Assembly: GCA_003342895.1 (NCBI GenBank)
Contig: PTFA01000313.1
Location: 558,001-622,000 of the forward strand
Direction: 5' to 3'
DNA: 64,000 nucleotides
From: Casuarius casuarius
Lineage: Eukaryota > Chordata > Aves > Casuariiformes > Casuariidae
In this document: piece by piece, positions 25,246-38,900 of the stretch
Numbering within the stretch: the stretch's first letter is position 1
How the letters are laid out: each line of letters opens with the position of its first letter
The notes under the pieces: generated by a model
What the model saw: the letters and a program-made list of their open reading frames with translations, nothing else
The model's database searches: none
What the model was told of the DNA's origin: nothing
Made by a program: the position numbers and the translations under genes

Positions 25246-27594
25246 AAACCTATTGGTCCAGTTTGGTAGTATCAAGTTTAAATCTTTCCTTGTTTCAATC
25301 TTTGAATGATTTTCTCCCCTTTGAGACCCCAGACTGTTGCTTCTATGATTTTCCTATTAAGGGGTCATGTTGGAATTAAAAGGCTGGTAAGAAAGCCCTC
25401 TTTTGACTCCTCCTTTTTCTGACATATGTAAATGTCCATATATGAATGTGTACAACCTAGAGTGATCATTATTCCACCTCAGTGCCTGTATAACACAGTA
25501 AATCTGGCTTGTAATTGAAATGTTCAGTAATCTGAATGAAACTCTTCTTGGATTAAGGGAAACCCCCAGCTAGACTGAACTTGCTTTTTACAGAGGATAG
25601 CTGCAACAATTGCCAAAAAAAAATCAGATTTCTAAACCAAATATAAGGGTTTTTTTAAAGATTTTTCTTTCATAGAATAAATGAATGCAAATAGGTATTT
25701 AATTGTGCTTACTTTTTTTAATTAAAAAGTGAAAATAAGTTCTTTAGTTCACTTATGGGGTCAGTAGTACAAATGAAAGCATGATTTACTTCATGTTGCA
25801 TGAAATTACTGAAAAGGAAGAGTGTTATGAGAACACTCAAAGAACAGCTAGTTCAAGAGATTTACAGTGAGGCATAAAGAGAACTGGCCATTTCAGCAGA
25901 CTTTTCCCATGTATTAGAAACCTTGACAAAGATGAATGTGATTTATCAGCATAGGGCTGATCTAAACTTATCTGTCCATTTAGGGATTAGAGAAGGTTTT
26001 CTATCTTGAAGTTTACTGATATTTCAGAATAAGAAAAATGTTCCCACTGGATGAATTCTAGTCTCACGTAGACAATTGAAAGAGATACACAACTTATGTC
26101 AGCCCAAACTAGCTCTCTTTCCCTAGCCAGATTCTAGGCAAAGCTGAACACATTTTCTGAAATGGTTGAATAGAAGGTGTTGGTTTTGGTTAACATGAAT
26201 TAAATGGTCTTGTTTCACTTAAATTTCCTAGCAACCTGGTCTTAAGAAGAAAAAAAAAATTATGCTGATTTATACTATCTGAAGATTGGTATGCTGTTAC
26301 AACTTAAATGCAGATGCTGTCACTGCCTTCTCAGTGAATCATTAAGGCTTTATTAGCCTTAACTTCACATTATGAATAATTAAAAATGGTCTCTATATAT
26401 GGGTTCTTGGGGGATTTTTATTTATTAGTTTATTATAAGTTATTAAGGTGATCTGATGAGCAGGGTGAAAAAAATAAAGAGCACACTAACACCAAAATTA
26501 AAACTATATAAATAGTTTCTTAGCTTTAGCAAGAACAAAATGCATTTTGAAACTGGTCAAGATTGTGTGAACTGGGACTAGAGAAATGAGGGCAGGAATT
26601 TTCTTAACCACGTTTTGTTAAACATATTGCTTAAAGATGAAGCGGTATTAAGAAATGCCAGAGTTGAGCAAGAATGACTTTTATGATAGACCAACAAAAA
26701 TTGTGCTTCATTGGGAGGAAAAACTGTATGAAATCAAAATGACTTTGTTTTAATATTTGGATTTATGGTAGACTTTGTTATAAATTTCATTAAAGTTTTA
26801 CTGCTTTGGCACCGTTTGAGCGATACCTGTACTCTAGTTATCATAGCTTACTGCTGCTTAGCAGCTTTTATTCTGAAATTACCACTTTAGTTTAACAACA
26901 ATGGCTAAAACAATCAAGATAAACCTTTTAAAATATGTGTCAGCTGGAGCTGTTGAGCCCTGTAATTCAATTTAAATGATCAGATTTTGGTCATCTTTCA
27001 AATACTTGTTCAGGCAGATAAGTGTATGACCAGACTGCTAGAAATGTAAGCAATTCAGTAACTTGTTAAGAAAGAATCACTTAATGCAGCTCTGTATTAA
27101 TACTGTTTTCCATGTCAGTTTTCCATTCCTGACCATTAAGTCAGGTTTACAGAGATGAAGCGGTTTGGGTACAACACCAAAGGAATATGAATCTTCACAG
27201 CATTACCAGGAGGACTTTCCCATATTCAGATAAGCAATCCAGTCTGCATGGCAGTGTGTACAGATCTTCATTTTGCCTAGGGATATGGCTGTATAAGAAA
27301 TGGTTAAACTTGCATTTTTCTAATGATTTATTTGTAAATCTTTTATAATTTTGGTATGCCCAGAGAGGGAACCTCATAGATTAGTTTGGGGTTTTTTGGA
27401 GCTTATTTCTGATGTCTGACTAGGACATTGCTTACCTATGTATCATGCTTTGAAGCTTTTCCAGGCGAAAAACTTTCTTTAAAGATATTTTGAAGTTACT
27501 ATGGAATTTAGAACTTTTTCCTGCCGGTATTGCCTGTGTACTAAATTTCTTGTATCTTAAGGTGAGAAACAAAATGCAAAACAAACTTTTCAGG
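25246..27594. other. Unique non-coding DNA
   Basis: No gene or recognisable repeat was seen. A small perfect hairpin at 26342-26362 (TTAAGGCT, five bases, AGCCTTAA) is the only structure noted. The sequence is AT-rich up to the sharp GC step at about 27595. Confidence 0.55.
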
Positions 27595-27900
27595 ACACCA
27601 GCGGAAGGGGAGGCCTTGAGACCTTCCCCTGCAGGTCAGACTGCTGCTGCCGGAGAGCCCCAGCGCGTCGGCCCCGGTTGCACCACTGGCCCTGCGACCG
27701 CCCTGCCCGGGGCTCGGGCTGCCTGTGCTGCTGTTAGGCCTGGCTGTCCCTGGTGGCGGTCCCCTTCCTCGGGGGCCGTGGGACGGGGCCTGGCAGCGAG
27801 GACAGTGAGGGGACAAGACAAGCAGCAAGACGTAATGGAGAAAGCCAGGCCCCAGGGAGCTGTGTTCTCCCCTCGCAGGCTCAACAAGCCGTTTTACTAC
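27595..27900. promoter_or_regulatory. Isolated GC- and CpG-rich block (candidate CpG island)
   Basis: By direct count, 27601-27900 has 204 G or C in 300 bases (68%) and 18 CpG dinucleotides, within flanks that are clearly AT-rich. The edges are sharp on both sides. Long frames run through it on both strands (213 codons on plus at 27490-28131, 130 and 83 on minus), which is what GC-rich sequence gives by composition, since stop codons are AT-rich. No TATA box, known exon or protein motif was seen. It could be a promoter-associated CpG island for an unseen transcript, a GC-rich exon, or part of a GC-rich mobile element. Evidence for promoter function is indirect. Confidence 0.45.
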
Positions 27901-28044
27901 TTTGTGCTTACATTTGTTGGTAAACGTGAGCACCTAATTACTTTAAGATCTGAGGTATGTCTGGGGAACTTTACATGGAATATGCAAGTTTATTACTATT
28001 CTGTCTCTGGAGTGTTACTCTTCTGTACCAGTCTGACTTGCTCA

Positions 28045-28065
28045 GGGCGGGGGGGCGGGGGGGGG
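28045..28065 (+). repeat. G-rich tract, possible quadruplex
   Basis: Runs of 3, 7 and 9 G are separated by single C residues (gggcgggggggcggggggggg). The strand could fold into a G-quadruplex, and it lies only about 150 bp beyond the GC-rich block. Run lengths may be unstable. Confidence 0.8.
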
Positions 28066-31000
28066 AACAGCTCAACATTATCTGTTACTGCTGCCCTATA
28101 CTGTCCTTCTATTAATACTTGCGAAATTTGAACAAAAGATACATTGTTGCATTCCTCAAGAAGTGCTGGACTTTCATTATCAGACATCTTTATAACCTGT
28201 TAATATAAAAAGTAAGTAGTGCATGAAATAGCTTTAATTTGTAGTGAAGACTTGGAATTTAATAAAAGTTATGAAAGTTAAAATATTTTACTTGTTAATA
28301 TTCAACAAACCATATATGAATTTGCTAATTCTGAATGCTTGTGATATTAAGTATGATTATTTAAATAAAATAAATGTTCAGGAAAACCTCAAGGCAGATT
28401 TTTTGGAACTTGCTCTGTAATCCTAAGGCTGCTTGGACAGAAACGTACAGCAGTTGGAAAAGCTGTTTGATCTGCAGAATAAATGCACTGAAAGGGAGAG
28501 AGATTCCAGCCAGCATGAGCGTTAGAGATTGTGGTCTCCTTCAGCCCAACGCGTTCTCCTAGCAGCTGGGTTTAGACACCCTGTGATAGACTGTATTTGT
28601 TCATAAATAATAGTGGTCTAGCAGAAGGAGTGGCAGCTACCTCTTTGCCTTGCCCTAGCAGTTTTACCATGTGTCAGTGTTTCCCCGGCAGTTTGTGCCT
28701 CCACTGAGCTCCTGACCAAGCTCAGGCAGGAGACCTGGCTGGAGTGGGGCTGCAGGGAGGGGGGCGAGAGGTGTGACTGGCAAGGGTGATGCAGCAGAGA
28801 AAGCAATGAGACACTGCTGGGAAAAGCAAGGAGCAGAAACATGCCTAAGCCTCAAATGTGAGGAAGGAAAAATGGTATTTCCGAGGAACTGTGTAGAATA
28901 TGCTGTAATTCTGGAAAGTACTGGAGGAAAGGAACAGCCTTGTAAGTAGAAAGTGAGCCATTTACTTAATGACAGTTTTGTTTTACTTGTTATGGCCAGC
29001 ATTTCTCAGTTCTGTCTGCTAAAAATGCTATGCTATACTAATGTATTCTAATATATTTTAGCTTAAGTGATGGAAAGGCCCTTTGCCTGTCTTTATCCCA
29101 AAGAGAGGGGAACAATGTCATTTGCAGAGCTTTGACTTGGGATCGTGTTTTCTGCCCTGTTCCAAGGAGGGCCAGTCTCTGCTCTGCTGCTGCTGTGCTG
29201 GGATAGCTGTAGTACTCCGGCAGAGGAAAGGAAGGGTGAAAGCCTGTGCCTCTGCTCTGTAAGGGTCATGGAAGTGTTTATATTTGCTTCTATCTTTTGG
29301 CAATCCAGCTGTCTTTTTTGTTCATCATCTTTGGGTCTGTTTTCCATACTCCCTTCTCCTTCTGCTTGGTACTGGGCTGTTCTGTTGTACTGACAGTCTC
29401 ATGCTTAGTCTTTGCTAATTTTTTTCTGGACATAAAACTTGTCCTGGACCTCAGTTTTTCACTTAACTACACTAATGTTCTCCCAGATCTTCAGCTTTTG
29501 ACTTATTTCATTGTGTTCTAGTGGAAGTTGAGCTGCAAACAAACTCTTTTCTGCTCCCTATATCGAAGTGTCCTGTGATCCCACCGGCTTCTGGATCTCT
29601 CACTAAGTAGCTGAAGTAATTTCCTGGGAATGGTTGGGCCGCAGCATCTGTGGGAGATGATTCCATGGGGAGCTCCTTTTTGGCAAATTAGGTTGTCAGG
29701 GACAGAATAAGTTCTGTACCATTTTATCCTCGCTAATAATTCTGGGTGAGTTCTGCTGCTTGCTTGCTTTTAAGTGGCTTTAGTCTCTTAATCCAACCCT
29801 GTGTTTTAGATTTGTATTGAATGTGAGCATAGGAACAAAGCTTGCTTGCCTCACTTCCCAAGTCTAATTAAAGCCAAAGAAGGTAAAGAATGTGGTTCAG
29901 AATGTGGGGATAGATAGTTTGGTATTGAAAAATGCTTTAATTCTCTGTAGTGTGCACTTTGTGTTAAATAATTCAAATAGCGCCTGTGTATTCTGCTAAA
30001 ATAGAATCAAAGATTCCAGTGCAAAACTGTTTTTCTGGAATCTAAACGCACCTTACTGTAATGGGGGTACAATTGTCACAACTGTAGTTACTCCAGAGAA
30101 TGTATATTATTATCTAGTTTTAGAAGCTAAATTAGCAGTAGATGGGCTATATTTCATGTGCAGTGGGCTGAGTAATGTGCTGAAATGGGCATCATGCTTT
30201 GAAAGCTAATTTGGTTCTATAGTAAGGTAATTAGAAACAAATACATTTCACCTGCATCTAGTTTGTATGTTCTGTCATACATGCATTTTTTAAGTGTCTT
30301 TCTTTTGTTAGCTACACCAATGTACGTGAATTTAGTTCCACTGAAGTTGCTACAGTTATAGAGAACTTTTCTGTTTAAAAAGCAGGAGTGAACCTGTAGA
30401 TACTTTCCATTCAGATACTGACCTCTGTTTCCAGAATCTATGTATTTTCTGCATCGTAACGAAGTGTTGGATAAGTCTTTGAAGGCAACAGTTTTATTAT
30501 AGATGGTCTGAAAATGTCCACTTCAGAAAGTTTTTCATGCACTTATAGGGTGAGAAATACTACTTGCAAAATTTGAGTCAGCACAGCAATAGCAATATTG
30601 CTTTATGAATATTCAAATGTTAGTGCTATCATGTTGTGACTCAGAGAAAAGGAGTAGATATTGCTTAGCAAACTTCTAAGGTATGCTAATTTGAATTTAT
30701 GAATATGCTGTTTTCTGACAATTTTCTGAAAGAACAGAGCTTTTATAGCAAAACTGTATGTAATCCAGCTGTGTAACAGACAGAAGCTCTGAGACAGTGA
30801 TTCCATTCCTCCTGAAGTTGAGCATGACAGCTACGAAAATGGCCTGGAAAAAAAAAATGTGCTACACTATTTGGGGCAATCCTGAGCACATCTTCTAAGA
30901 CTGCCCATTGCTTCCATAAGGTAGCTTTAGTTGCTAAATTGCAACTGCATTGCTCTGTTTTATGTATAGGTGGTATGCATATGGATGGTTCTGTGTGTTG

Positions 31001-32386
31001 TGTGGTGAAGCCGAAGAGCTTAAACTAATCTTTATGCCATGGCTCAACTCTTACCTTTGTCTAGAGCTGTTTTTGATCTCCTAAAACATGACTCATCCAT
31101 GTTCCAGTAATTACCTGGCTCTTTAGAGTTTCTTGTACAGAAAATGCAGCCTATCACTGAGAACCTATTGGCCAGATTTACAGAAGAGCTCACGCTTGTC
31201 TCTGGGGCTAGATTACTTTGAAGGTCAGCTCTGATTCAGTCACCAAAACATGTGGCCTAATCTTCCAAATAGTCTGTCTGGTCTTGGCTGTGTAAGCTGG
31301 AGCCAGGTGAATACCACAGTTGTTCTGTGCTGGCACGCAACTCTAAGCTTGTCGTGATCCCTAGTTCTTTCCCTGCTGCTCTAGGGAAGAGGAAAATGGT
31401 TGAGCATCATTTAAGAATCTTCCCATGACTGTAATGGTGCTAGCTATTGCATATTGAATTTTTTTCCTAATAAACCATCACTTTGGTGTCTAAAGGAGCT
31501 GTGATTTCTTTTGAAAATTTCTCTGCAGATAATGGTGTTATCTTTAAAGTGTGTAACACTTCCATTAAATTTGTTTCTGATAACCTCCACATTTAGCCAG
31601 TGGTGAATAATTGACTTATGACAGGAGACCTCAGAATGAATCCTTTGACTGTTAAGGAGGATGAAACTTCAGAGTAGAAGAGGGAAGGGAGCAAGCATTA
31701 TGGAAAGTGATAGCATGGCTGGGTATGGGATAGCTTTCCTGGCAGTGTTTATCTGGCTATGGGAGACTGAGAAATTTTGTTCAACAGAACTTCTCCCAAT
31801 ATGGTATTGAAAGCTGAACTAATTCCTTACTGAGAATCAGATGTGATTCATGATTTTTTTTGTTTCTCAAGAAATTGAAGTGCCAATTGCTCTTGCCAAT
31901 AAGCCCTATTTTAAAGGGCCCTTTATGTCACTTTGACATGGTTTGTCACAGTTGAAACTGTGCTATGGACACTGAATGAGGATAAACATACTGTGCTTTT
32001 TTATTTTAGGCTATTTTTTGTTGTCTAAGGTGCATTCCTTAGTCTACATAATTATTCTTCTAATGTGACAGCTCTGTTTTGAAGAGAGGGCAAAGGCTTT
32101 ATCTTTAAAAGCACTTTGCCACCTGTTTGCCACCTGTTTTCTTGTTGATTCAGTGAGATTTAAGCTCAGTTTCATGGCCTGTGCTGAAGTGACTTGCCCT
32201 GGAAACTATCTGGGGAGCAATGAAACCCATACCAGTTGGTTCTGTCGTCTCTACTATTTGTCCACCAGGATGTAGAACCATCTTTCCTATAGAGCAATGA
32301 AAAATGTCTCTAAAAAGAGCACAGCTGATCTGCGTAGGAGGAGTTGGTAAGTTGTCTCTATTCACATTTTGTAAACTAATTGTATG

Positions 32387-32392
32387 AATAAA
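32387..32392 (+). promoter_or_regulatory. Polyadenylation signal AATAAA upstream of poly(A) tract
   Basis: AATAAA lies 36 bases before a 35-base A run. The spacing is slightly longer than usual for cleavage but acceptable. AATAAA is frequent in AT-rich DNA, so it matters only because the A run follows in the same orientation. Confidence 0.4.
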
Positions 32393-32423
32393 ATAGTATA
32401 ATTTTTGTTTAGGAAGAAATTGC

Positions 32424-32427
<4 letters not shown>

Positions 32428-32462
<35 letters not shown>
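32428..32462 (+). repeat. Poly(A) tract of 35 bases
   Basis: An uninterrupted run of 35 A follows 'gaagaaattgcttat'. Other A runs in the window are much shorter (up to about 16). Such a tract may be the tail of a reverse-transcribed mRNA or non-coding RNA, or a slippage-grown A run. No upstream protein similarity was recognised and no target-site duplication could be identified by eye. Confidence 0.9.
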
Positions 32463-32465
<3 letters not shown>

Positions 32466-32894
32466 AGTGTGTCTCTCAAACATCAAATAAATTAGGAAAG
32501 AGTCCAACTGTATATAACCATTTGCTGTGCGGATAGATATTTGATTCTAATTATAAAATACTAGCTTAATCCTGTGCAGATCAGATTCAGCAGTCAATTT
32601 CCATAGTACATGACTAGAAAAAATATCAGCAAAGCTATACAAATCAGCTTTCTATTAAGGTAAATACTCTTCCATTGCTTTAGGAAAAACTCCCTTGAAT
32701 TCACTCCAAATTTTTAAGTACTAGTGTGGCTAACTGTTTCAACAGCAAAGTCGTACAACATTTGATGTAAAATTTGTCCTTAATTTCTACCATGTAGGTA
32801 CATAGTGATGCTTGCTTAGGAGTTTTTCCCTTGATCTAGAGTGTCCACTGGAGATAGGCTTTATATTGATCCTAAGAGTAATTAATTTTACATA

Positions 32895-32936
32895 TGTCTA
32901 ATATATATTTATATATTATATATAATTTTATATACA
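32895..32936. repeat. TA-rich low-complexity tract
   Basis: The tract is a nearly pure alternation of T and A (atatatatttatatattata). No function is implied. The TA steps make it easily melted. Confidence 0.65.
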
Positions 32937-35900
32937 TGTAGCATATTTTCAAAAAAAGTAATGGTATAATGCAAAATAGGCTCTTTTATATGTAGATTCT
33001 TTCCTTTTGCCAAATGTAAAAGGAAGACCATATAGAACTTGTCTCCTTGAAAATCAGTGACAGACTCTATAGTACAGATAAAATGTTTACACAATATGAC
33101 TTGCTTATCAAAGGCACAGGCATTTATGAAAAGTCAGAATCTCAAGATCTGTGTTGCCTCTGGGTCTAAACTGTCTTTGATTTGTTTTTTTTTCAATTTC
33201 TCACTTTTTAAGGTCCCCCCTCCTCCCCCGATGGCTATGAAGAGCTATTTTTTTGCCTGTGTTCTTAAGGAATGTTTGTCATACCTTGAATATTTCTGTC
33301 TACTGCCACACAGGTATATTTATCTTTTAGAGGAAAGCCATGTGCCCCATGTTTATTAAGTTCTTATGTAAATATCAGAAATAGTTAAAATGCTGCCTTC
33401 CATATTCTTACACTTTTGAAGTAATGCTTGCATTAACTAATAATAATAAAGAACTCTGAATAATTTTCTCCTGGGGTTCATCCCAGAGTAATTCCACACT
33501 GTCTAGTCTACAGTGCTGGCTATGTGCAGTGGGTTGGGTTCGACTGATACCAGGTTTCTGGGAAAATTTGTGCATCAGAGCATTCCTCATGGTTTGAGGA
33601 TTTATCTGACTAGCAGAATGCTCACCTCCATGCTCCCTTTTAAGTAAGTATTGTTCATTCATAGGATAAGGTGGTACTCCATATGAAGAGGTCAGAATCT
33701 GACCTTTCCAGAAAGTTTGAGAAGAGACATCTTTTTCTCAGTTCCTATTAGAACGTCTTGATTTCTAAGTGACTCTTGAATCACGTGATACTAAAAAAAA
33801 TAATAGGAATTTTGTCTCCACTGTAAAAAGTCTATTAGACTTTTCCTTTCTACATTCTGTAGAGGCACTATTTTCAAAGAAATTTTATGGATTTATTTTT
33901 AATAGACTTTGAAGCACCTTTTCTGTATGAATTAGTTTTCTAGAGCAATTTCTATACAAGTCTATTGATTTCATTTCTCTAAGATCTTTTCAAAAATTCC
34001 TCTGCAGTACCAGTGCTTTCATGGCCAATGGTTCAAATGGTCAAATTCTTATGGGAAGAAGAAATACACTTGCATCTGAATAAAAAGGCTACTGCTTATG
34101 TTGTGTTTAAAAAAATAAAAAAATAAAAAAAATTTCTGTAGTCTGTTTTTCTTGAATAGCTTACCAGCACCATTCTTTACAGGCTAAAATACTTTTCTTT
34201 GTAAGTCTAAATGGTTCCTGTAGTTATTACAATATGAGGATTGTTTACTGAAGAAGCCAAATGTGAGTCAGGAGGTAGAATTGCCACCCTGCTACTCCAT
34301 TTACTCTTAGAGTCAATAGTTCTACAATGAAGAGTAAAGAGCTACTATCTCTTCATGCAGCATTACATTATTATCAAGGTTGCAATTGCGGAGGGACTAT
34401 GATAGGCTTTAGCATGAACTACATGTATACATCAGTACTCTCTATTCAAGTTTTGTCTTCATTACAAGCATCCAAATTCCTTTGCTACTCACTTAACGTT
34501 CCTTTCAGAAGAGCAGAGGGCATAAAGTGCTTTATGTTCTTGTATACTTTCTTCTTTCCTTCCTCCAACCTTACATATATTTACCAGCAGAGGTGAAAAA
34601 ACATTCAAAACAAGTCTGATCTCCCCTGAAATGCTATGTTGAAATTTGTGAGCATCGGATGATGCCTTAAAGTATTTCCTGATCTGGAGGGAAGAAGGCG
34701 CTTATGTGTTTGCTGTTTTCTTCTAGCTGTTCACATAACTGCGAGGAAATAATAGCAAAAATAATGATCCAACACACGGGAGCAGTGGATTTCCAATTAC
34801 TGTTTAATTTGGAGCTGGGAAAGATGAGGACCTACTTGCATGTGATTTTTCAATAGTATTCAATAGCTCGTGGAGAGCAACCTGCTTCCTAAGTTAAGTT
34901 TGACAGATGTAACTAGTGAATACCTCTGAAAACAGTCTTTACCCTTGCTAACAGCTTGAGGAACAACCAGAATTATATGCACAAAGAATGAAAAATTTTA
35001 TATACCTCTTCTAGGGAGAAATATGATCTGTTTTATGATAGTCTTCCTCTAATTTTTCAAGTTATTTATTAAAGGAAATTACATATTCAGGTCCTGATGC
35101 TCTTTACAGTGCCCAGAGGACTTCTGCAGCCACAGAAATCTGGTGACTCTTACTGGGCACTGTGGGGGTATGCCCATCTGCCAAATTATTATAAAGCCTT
35201 GCTTTCATGAGACTGGACCTCACTTGAGGCTTTTTTTTGAGATGGTTAATTTTGGAGTGTGAGAAATTTGATATGTATTAGGAATAATTCTATTGAAGAC
35301 TGGATTTTTTTACAGTAAAAATTATTGAAGGAATCTGGTCCTCAGAGCATGTTGCAGGCAAACATGGGATGCTGAAATCATTGACACAACTGGCTGTGAA
35401 GATGGCATGATTTTCATTTCTGAAATGAGTAAGAGCAGAAAAGGAAGCCAGAAGTTAAGTCAAATTGCTTTAATGAATTGAAGTTCAGCTATGTTGTATT
35501 TTTTTTGAGTGCGTCAGTATGTAACTCCTCTTTGTTTGGCAGATGACTATGCGGAGCAGAGAAATACTTAGGAATGTAACGCACAATAGAGCCTTTCGTT
35601 CCTACTATGGTAGGCACCTTGCAATATTTGTCTCACTTCAGCAGTCATTATAAAGCCAGCAGAGTCAAAAATCAAAAGGCAAAATTGTTCATGACCTTTC
35701 CTTGATCATTAAAAACTACTACGGGTAGAAAAAGTATGTTGTTCTTCCGGAGGTCTCCTTTCCTTATCTCTTTGCTTGCGTGATGGTCCTCTGTTGTATT
35801 TTGAAGCTGGAGACATTTTCACTAGTTCTATACCAAGTAATATTGTGAAGAAAACTGTTTATAGGATCAATTATTGGATGCTTTTTTCTCTTGCCCAGAC

Positions 35901-38900
35901 ACCAAGAGGGCTAGACATCAAGTCAGTTTAAAAATCTGATTGTGAAAGATTCATAGTGTCAGACAATTTTCAACATGTATTTTCTAGTTAGACAAAGTGC
36001 TTGTATTCTGTTAACAAAGAATATATCAAAATACTTCTGTTACTGCGTTGCAATAACCACATAGAGCACTTCAATGAATATTTTTGTTTAAATTCACAAT
36101 AGCTGTGTGGCCTGCTCCTTAAAATGCCATGTGGTTAGTAATTGTGTGTTTTTTTCAGCTTAGTTACCAGCTGAATAGATTCTCAAAGTGTTTTTGCTGT
36201 CTTATCTATCAGCTTTGTCACTTACTAGTGATGTCAGGGTTTCTAACACAGATAATTTTGTTTATGAATCATAAATTTATGTTGTTTCTCTTGCTCACTG
36301 TTTCATTAACTTAGGCGTCTGCTTATTTTAATACACTGGTGTCTGTCCCACTTCCCAATTTCAGATGCTTTTTTTACATGCGATTAAGAGAACTGCAGTG
36401 TGTTGCTATTACCTCTTTTTACTTTTGCTGTAGATTTCATTTTTATTACTTTATCAGACACTGAATAATTTCAGACATTCCCTAAAACTTAAATTGGTGG
36501 AAGTGTGTGTTAAAATAGTTGATTAGCACTAGAATGTCCCCTGAATTGTGACTTTGTAAGACAGCAAGACTAGCAGGAACTATTTTTGTGACACTATGAT
36601 ATACTTAGCTGTGAGCTCTACAGTTACCAGCAGAATACTTCCAGCAAATGATATTACTTACCTAATGTAGCTGATTATATCTTAAAAATTAACAAATGAA
36701 ATCTTCATTGAGATTAATATCTGGTTGTTAGCAAATCATCTATAAGCCAAATCCTACATCTGCTCACCTAAAGGGAAATTGTGGAAGTTATTCCTTTCAG
36801 AGATGAACTCATTTTTCATAATGTGTCACTGATGTCTGACTTAGATGAACAGTCTCTGATGTATCTGTATATCAGCCTTTTGCTCGGACAAAAACGTGCA
36901 GTCCAGCTTTTCTGACTTGTTATAGATCCTTAATGTTCATTTCTATGCTGTGGTGAAGGAGTAAATATCATTCATGAAACAAAAATATAATTTGAAATAA
37001 GGCTACAGCTTCTCATGCTGCTCAGGGTGCTGAATTTGAACACTTTGAAGGCCCTGGAACAGAATGGCAACCCCAGAGTACAGGGAAAGCGTGGGGAAAC
37101 AAAAGCACCTTTTACACATCATTTTGGGCCATTTTGTTTCTTGTGCTTATTTTAAATAACTTTATTTTCTGCACTAGCTAGTTCCTTCCTTCTGTGGTAA
37201 TGGCTCTGGCTCTGCCTGCCACTTGCTGCTGTTGTGGTAAATAATGCAGTCATTCTGCTGGCTACAGCTTGAAAGAGTGGCAGCCAAACCTTTTGAGGGC
37301 TGATATTTATTCTAGAACAAGTTATTCTAAGCATAGACAGAGGAAGAAGAGGAATTTGTCAGAGTTTGAGAGGGGAACTTTGTACGAAGGTCTAATACAG
37401 CAAATATTTAAGCTTTATGATGTTTTCCCTTGTCAGAATTGTGTCTAATAGTAATAAGCTTAGTGAGTAGGTTCCTGCCAAGATTGATAAGCAATTAAAT
37501 GTGATTTGTCTATTCAGCCAAGATGATTCAAATTTCTAGAAATTTAGTAACTTATACAATTTGGTCAGAAAAACTCATCAGGAGAGTTTTCTTAAAGAGT
37601 AATTTTGTCAAAATGAAAACATCTTTCAGAAACCTACCCATTTTAGGGTTATCTTACAACTACTCAGATCCAAATTGGTGTACTTTTTTACTTAAATCCA
37701 ATTTTAAAATTACATCTTGCGTTAAGTTTTTACTTTGTATCTACTTCATCTATCAGTCATCTATTCATGACTTGTAGGAATTTTCCTGTTGCAATAAGCT
37801 TCAAGATGTCAACTTTGTCGTCTTGAAACTTCGAAGTGTCAGAATTTCCTGAAGGACAAATACCATTTTTCTTTAACAAGCTTTTCATATCCATATGTGC
37901 ATTTTTTCCATGCGTAGGGTGTTCTGTGATGCAGCGAAATGGTAAGTTTGTGGAAAACTTCAAGTCTTGAACTACCTTTCTAAGGGTTATATTTTCACAT
38001 GTGCATTTAGAGTAACATGTCTTTTTGTCAATTGCTAATTTGAATACTGTGTATGAACTTTTAAAATGCAATTATAGCCACTTGTGACACCTTTGATTTT
38101 TTTAAACTTTCATAGTGGTGTTGCTCAAACTAAGTGTCCAACATTTCACTCTTACAATCACCAAATTTTGGTAATACTTAAGTGTGAAAATTCAAATGGC
38201 CTAAGTAATTTAAACATATTAAGAAAATCCTTATTACTAAAGAAAAGAAAATTTTACACCTGAATAATCAAATACTGAATAGTATAATTCTATAAAACTG
38301 TAATTGGGGTTGTAATAGGATCAATTGCTGCTGATATAATAAGCCATGGGAAATGCTCTGAATCCTGCTGCTAGGGAGGAAGAAATTTCCTGTAGATGGG
38401 AGCTGTTTTTGAAGATAAAGGTCTTCTGATAGAAAATTCTGGTGGGTATGGAGTGATGAATGATTTCAGTCTGTCTGCTGATACACACATCTCCAGTTCT
38501 ACAAAAAAGCTTGACTTGAGAAACAAGCAGGCAAAACTCAGTATTTGAAGTATGGGGAAGAAACAGAGATGGAAGAATCTTGTTTTGTCATGCTTGTTAT
38601 GCACTCTCGATATGCTTGCCCTAAAGCTAAAGCAGACTTCCAGTGGCAGTAATATTTGGGCTATAATAGGCTACAAGATATAAAGATGCTGAGTACGAAA
38701 CATTGTTCACTGTTCTTTACATCAGTTCATGGTGTTATGCAGACCTGGTGCTTTTTATGGGGCTTTTATTTTGCAAATTAAATCTGTTTAACATCTTTTT
38801 GAGGTATAAATATATCTTTAACTTTTCAGAAGTGGGAAATTGTCATGACATATTTAATGAAAAATGTATTCTTCTTTAAAATTGGTTCTACAGCTTATCA

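Larger units (their letters stand above)
27901..32427. other. Non-coding DNA downstream of the GC block
   Basis: No gene can be supported. A G-rich tract at 28045-28065 and moderately GC-rich sequence at 28620-28850 are the only compositional departures. An 11-bp tandem duplication (gccacctgttt, twice) lies at 32119-32140. The segment 31150-31200 ('ggccagatttacagaagagc') faintly resembles the palindromic amniote repeats but is too short to call. The last few hundred bases may be the body of a retrocopy ending in the poly(A) tract at 32428. Confidence 0.5.

Noticed and set aside
27490..28131. 213-codon plus-strand frame through the GC-rich block
   Set aside because: Overlapping frames of 130 and 83 codons run on the other strand of the same GC-rich sequence, as expected from low stop frequency at 68% GC. 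The product is low-complexity Gly/Ala/Pro/Arg with no domain.
32150..32479. 109-codon minus-strand frame starting M-R-D-T-L-N-F
   Set aside because: The run of phenylalanines is the antisense of the poly(A) tract; the frame is an artefact of the homopolymer.
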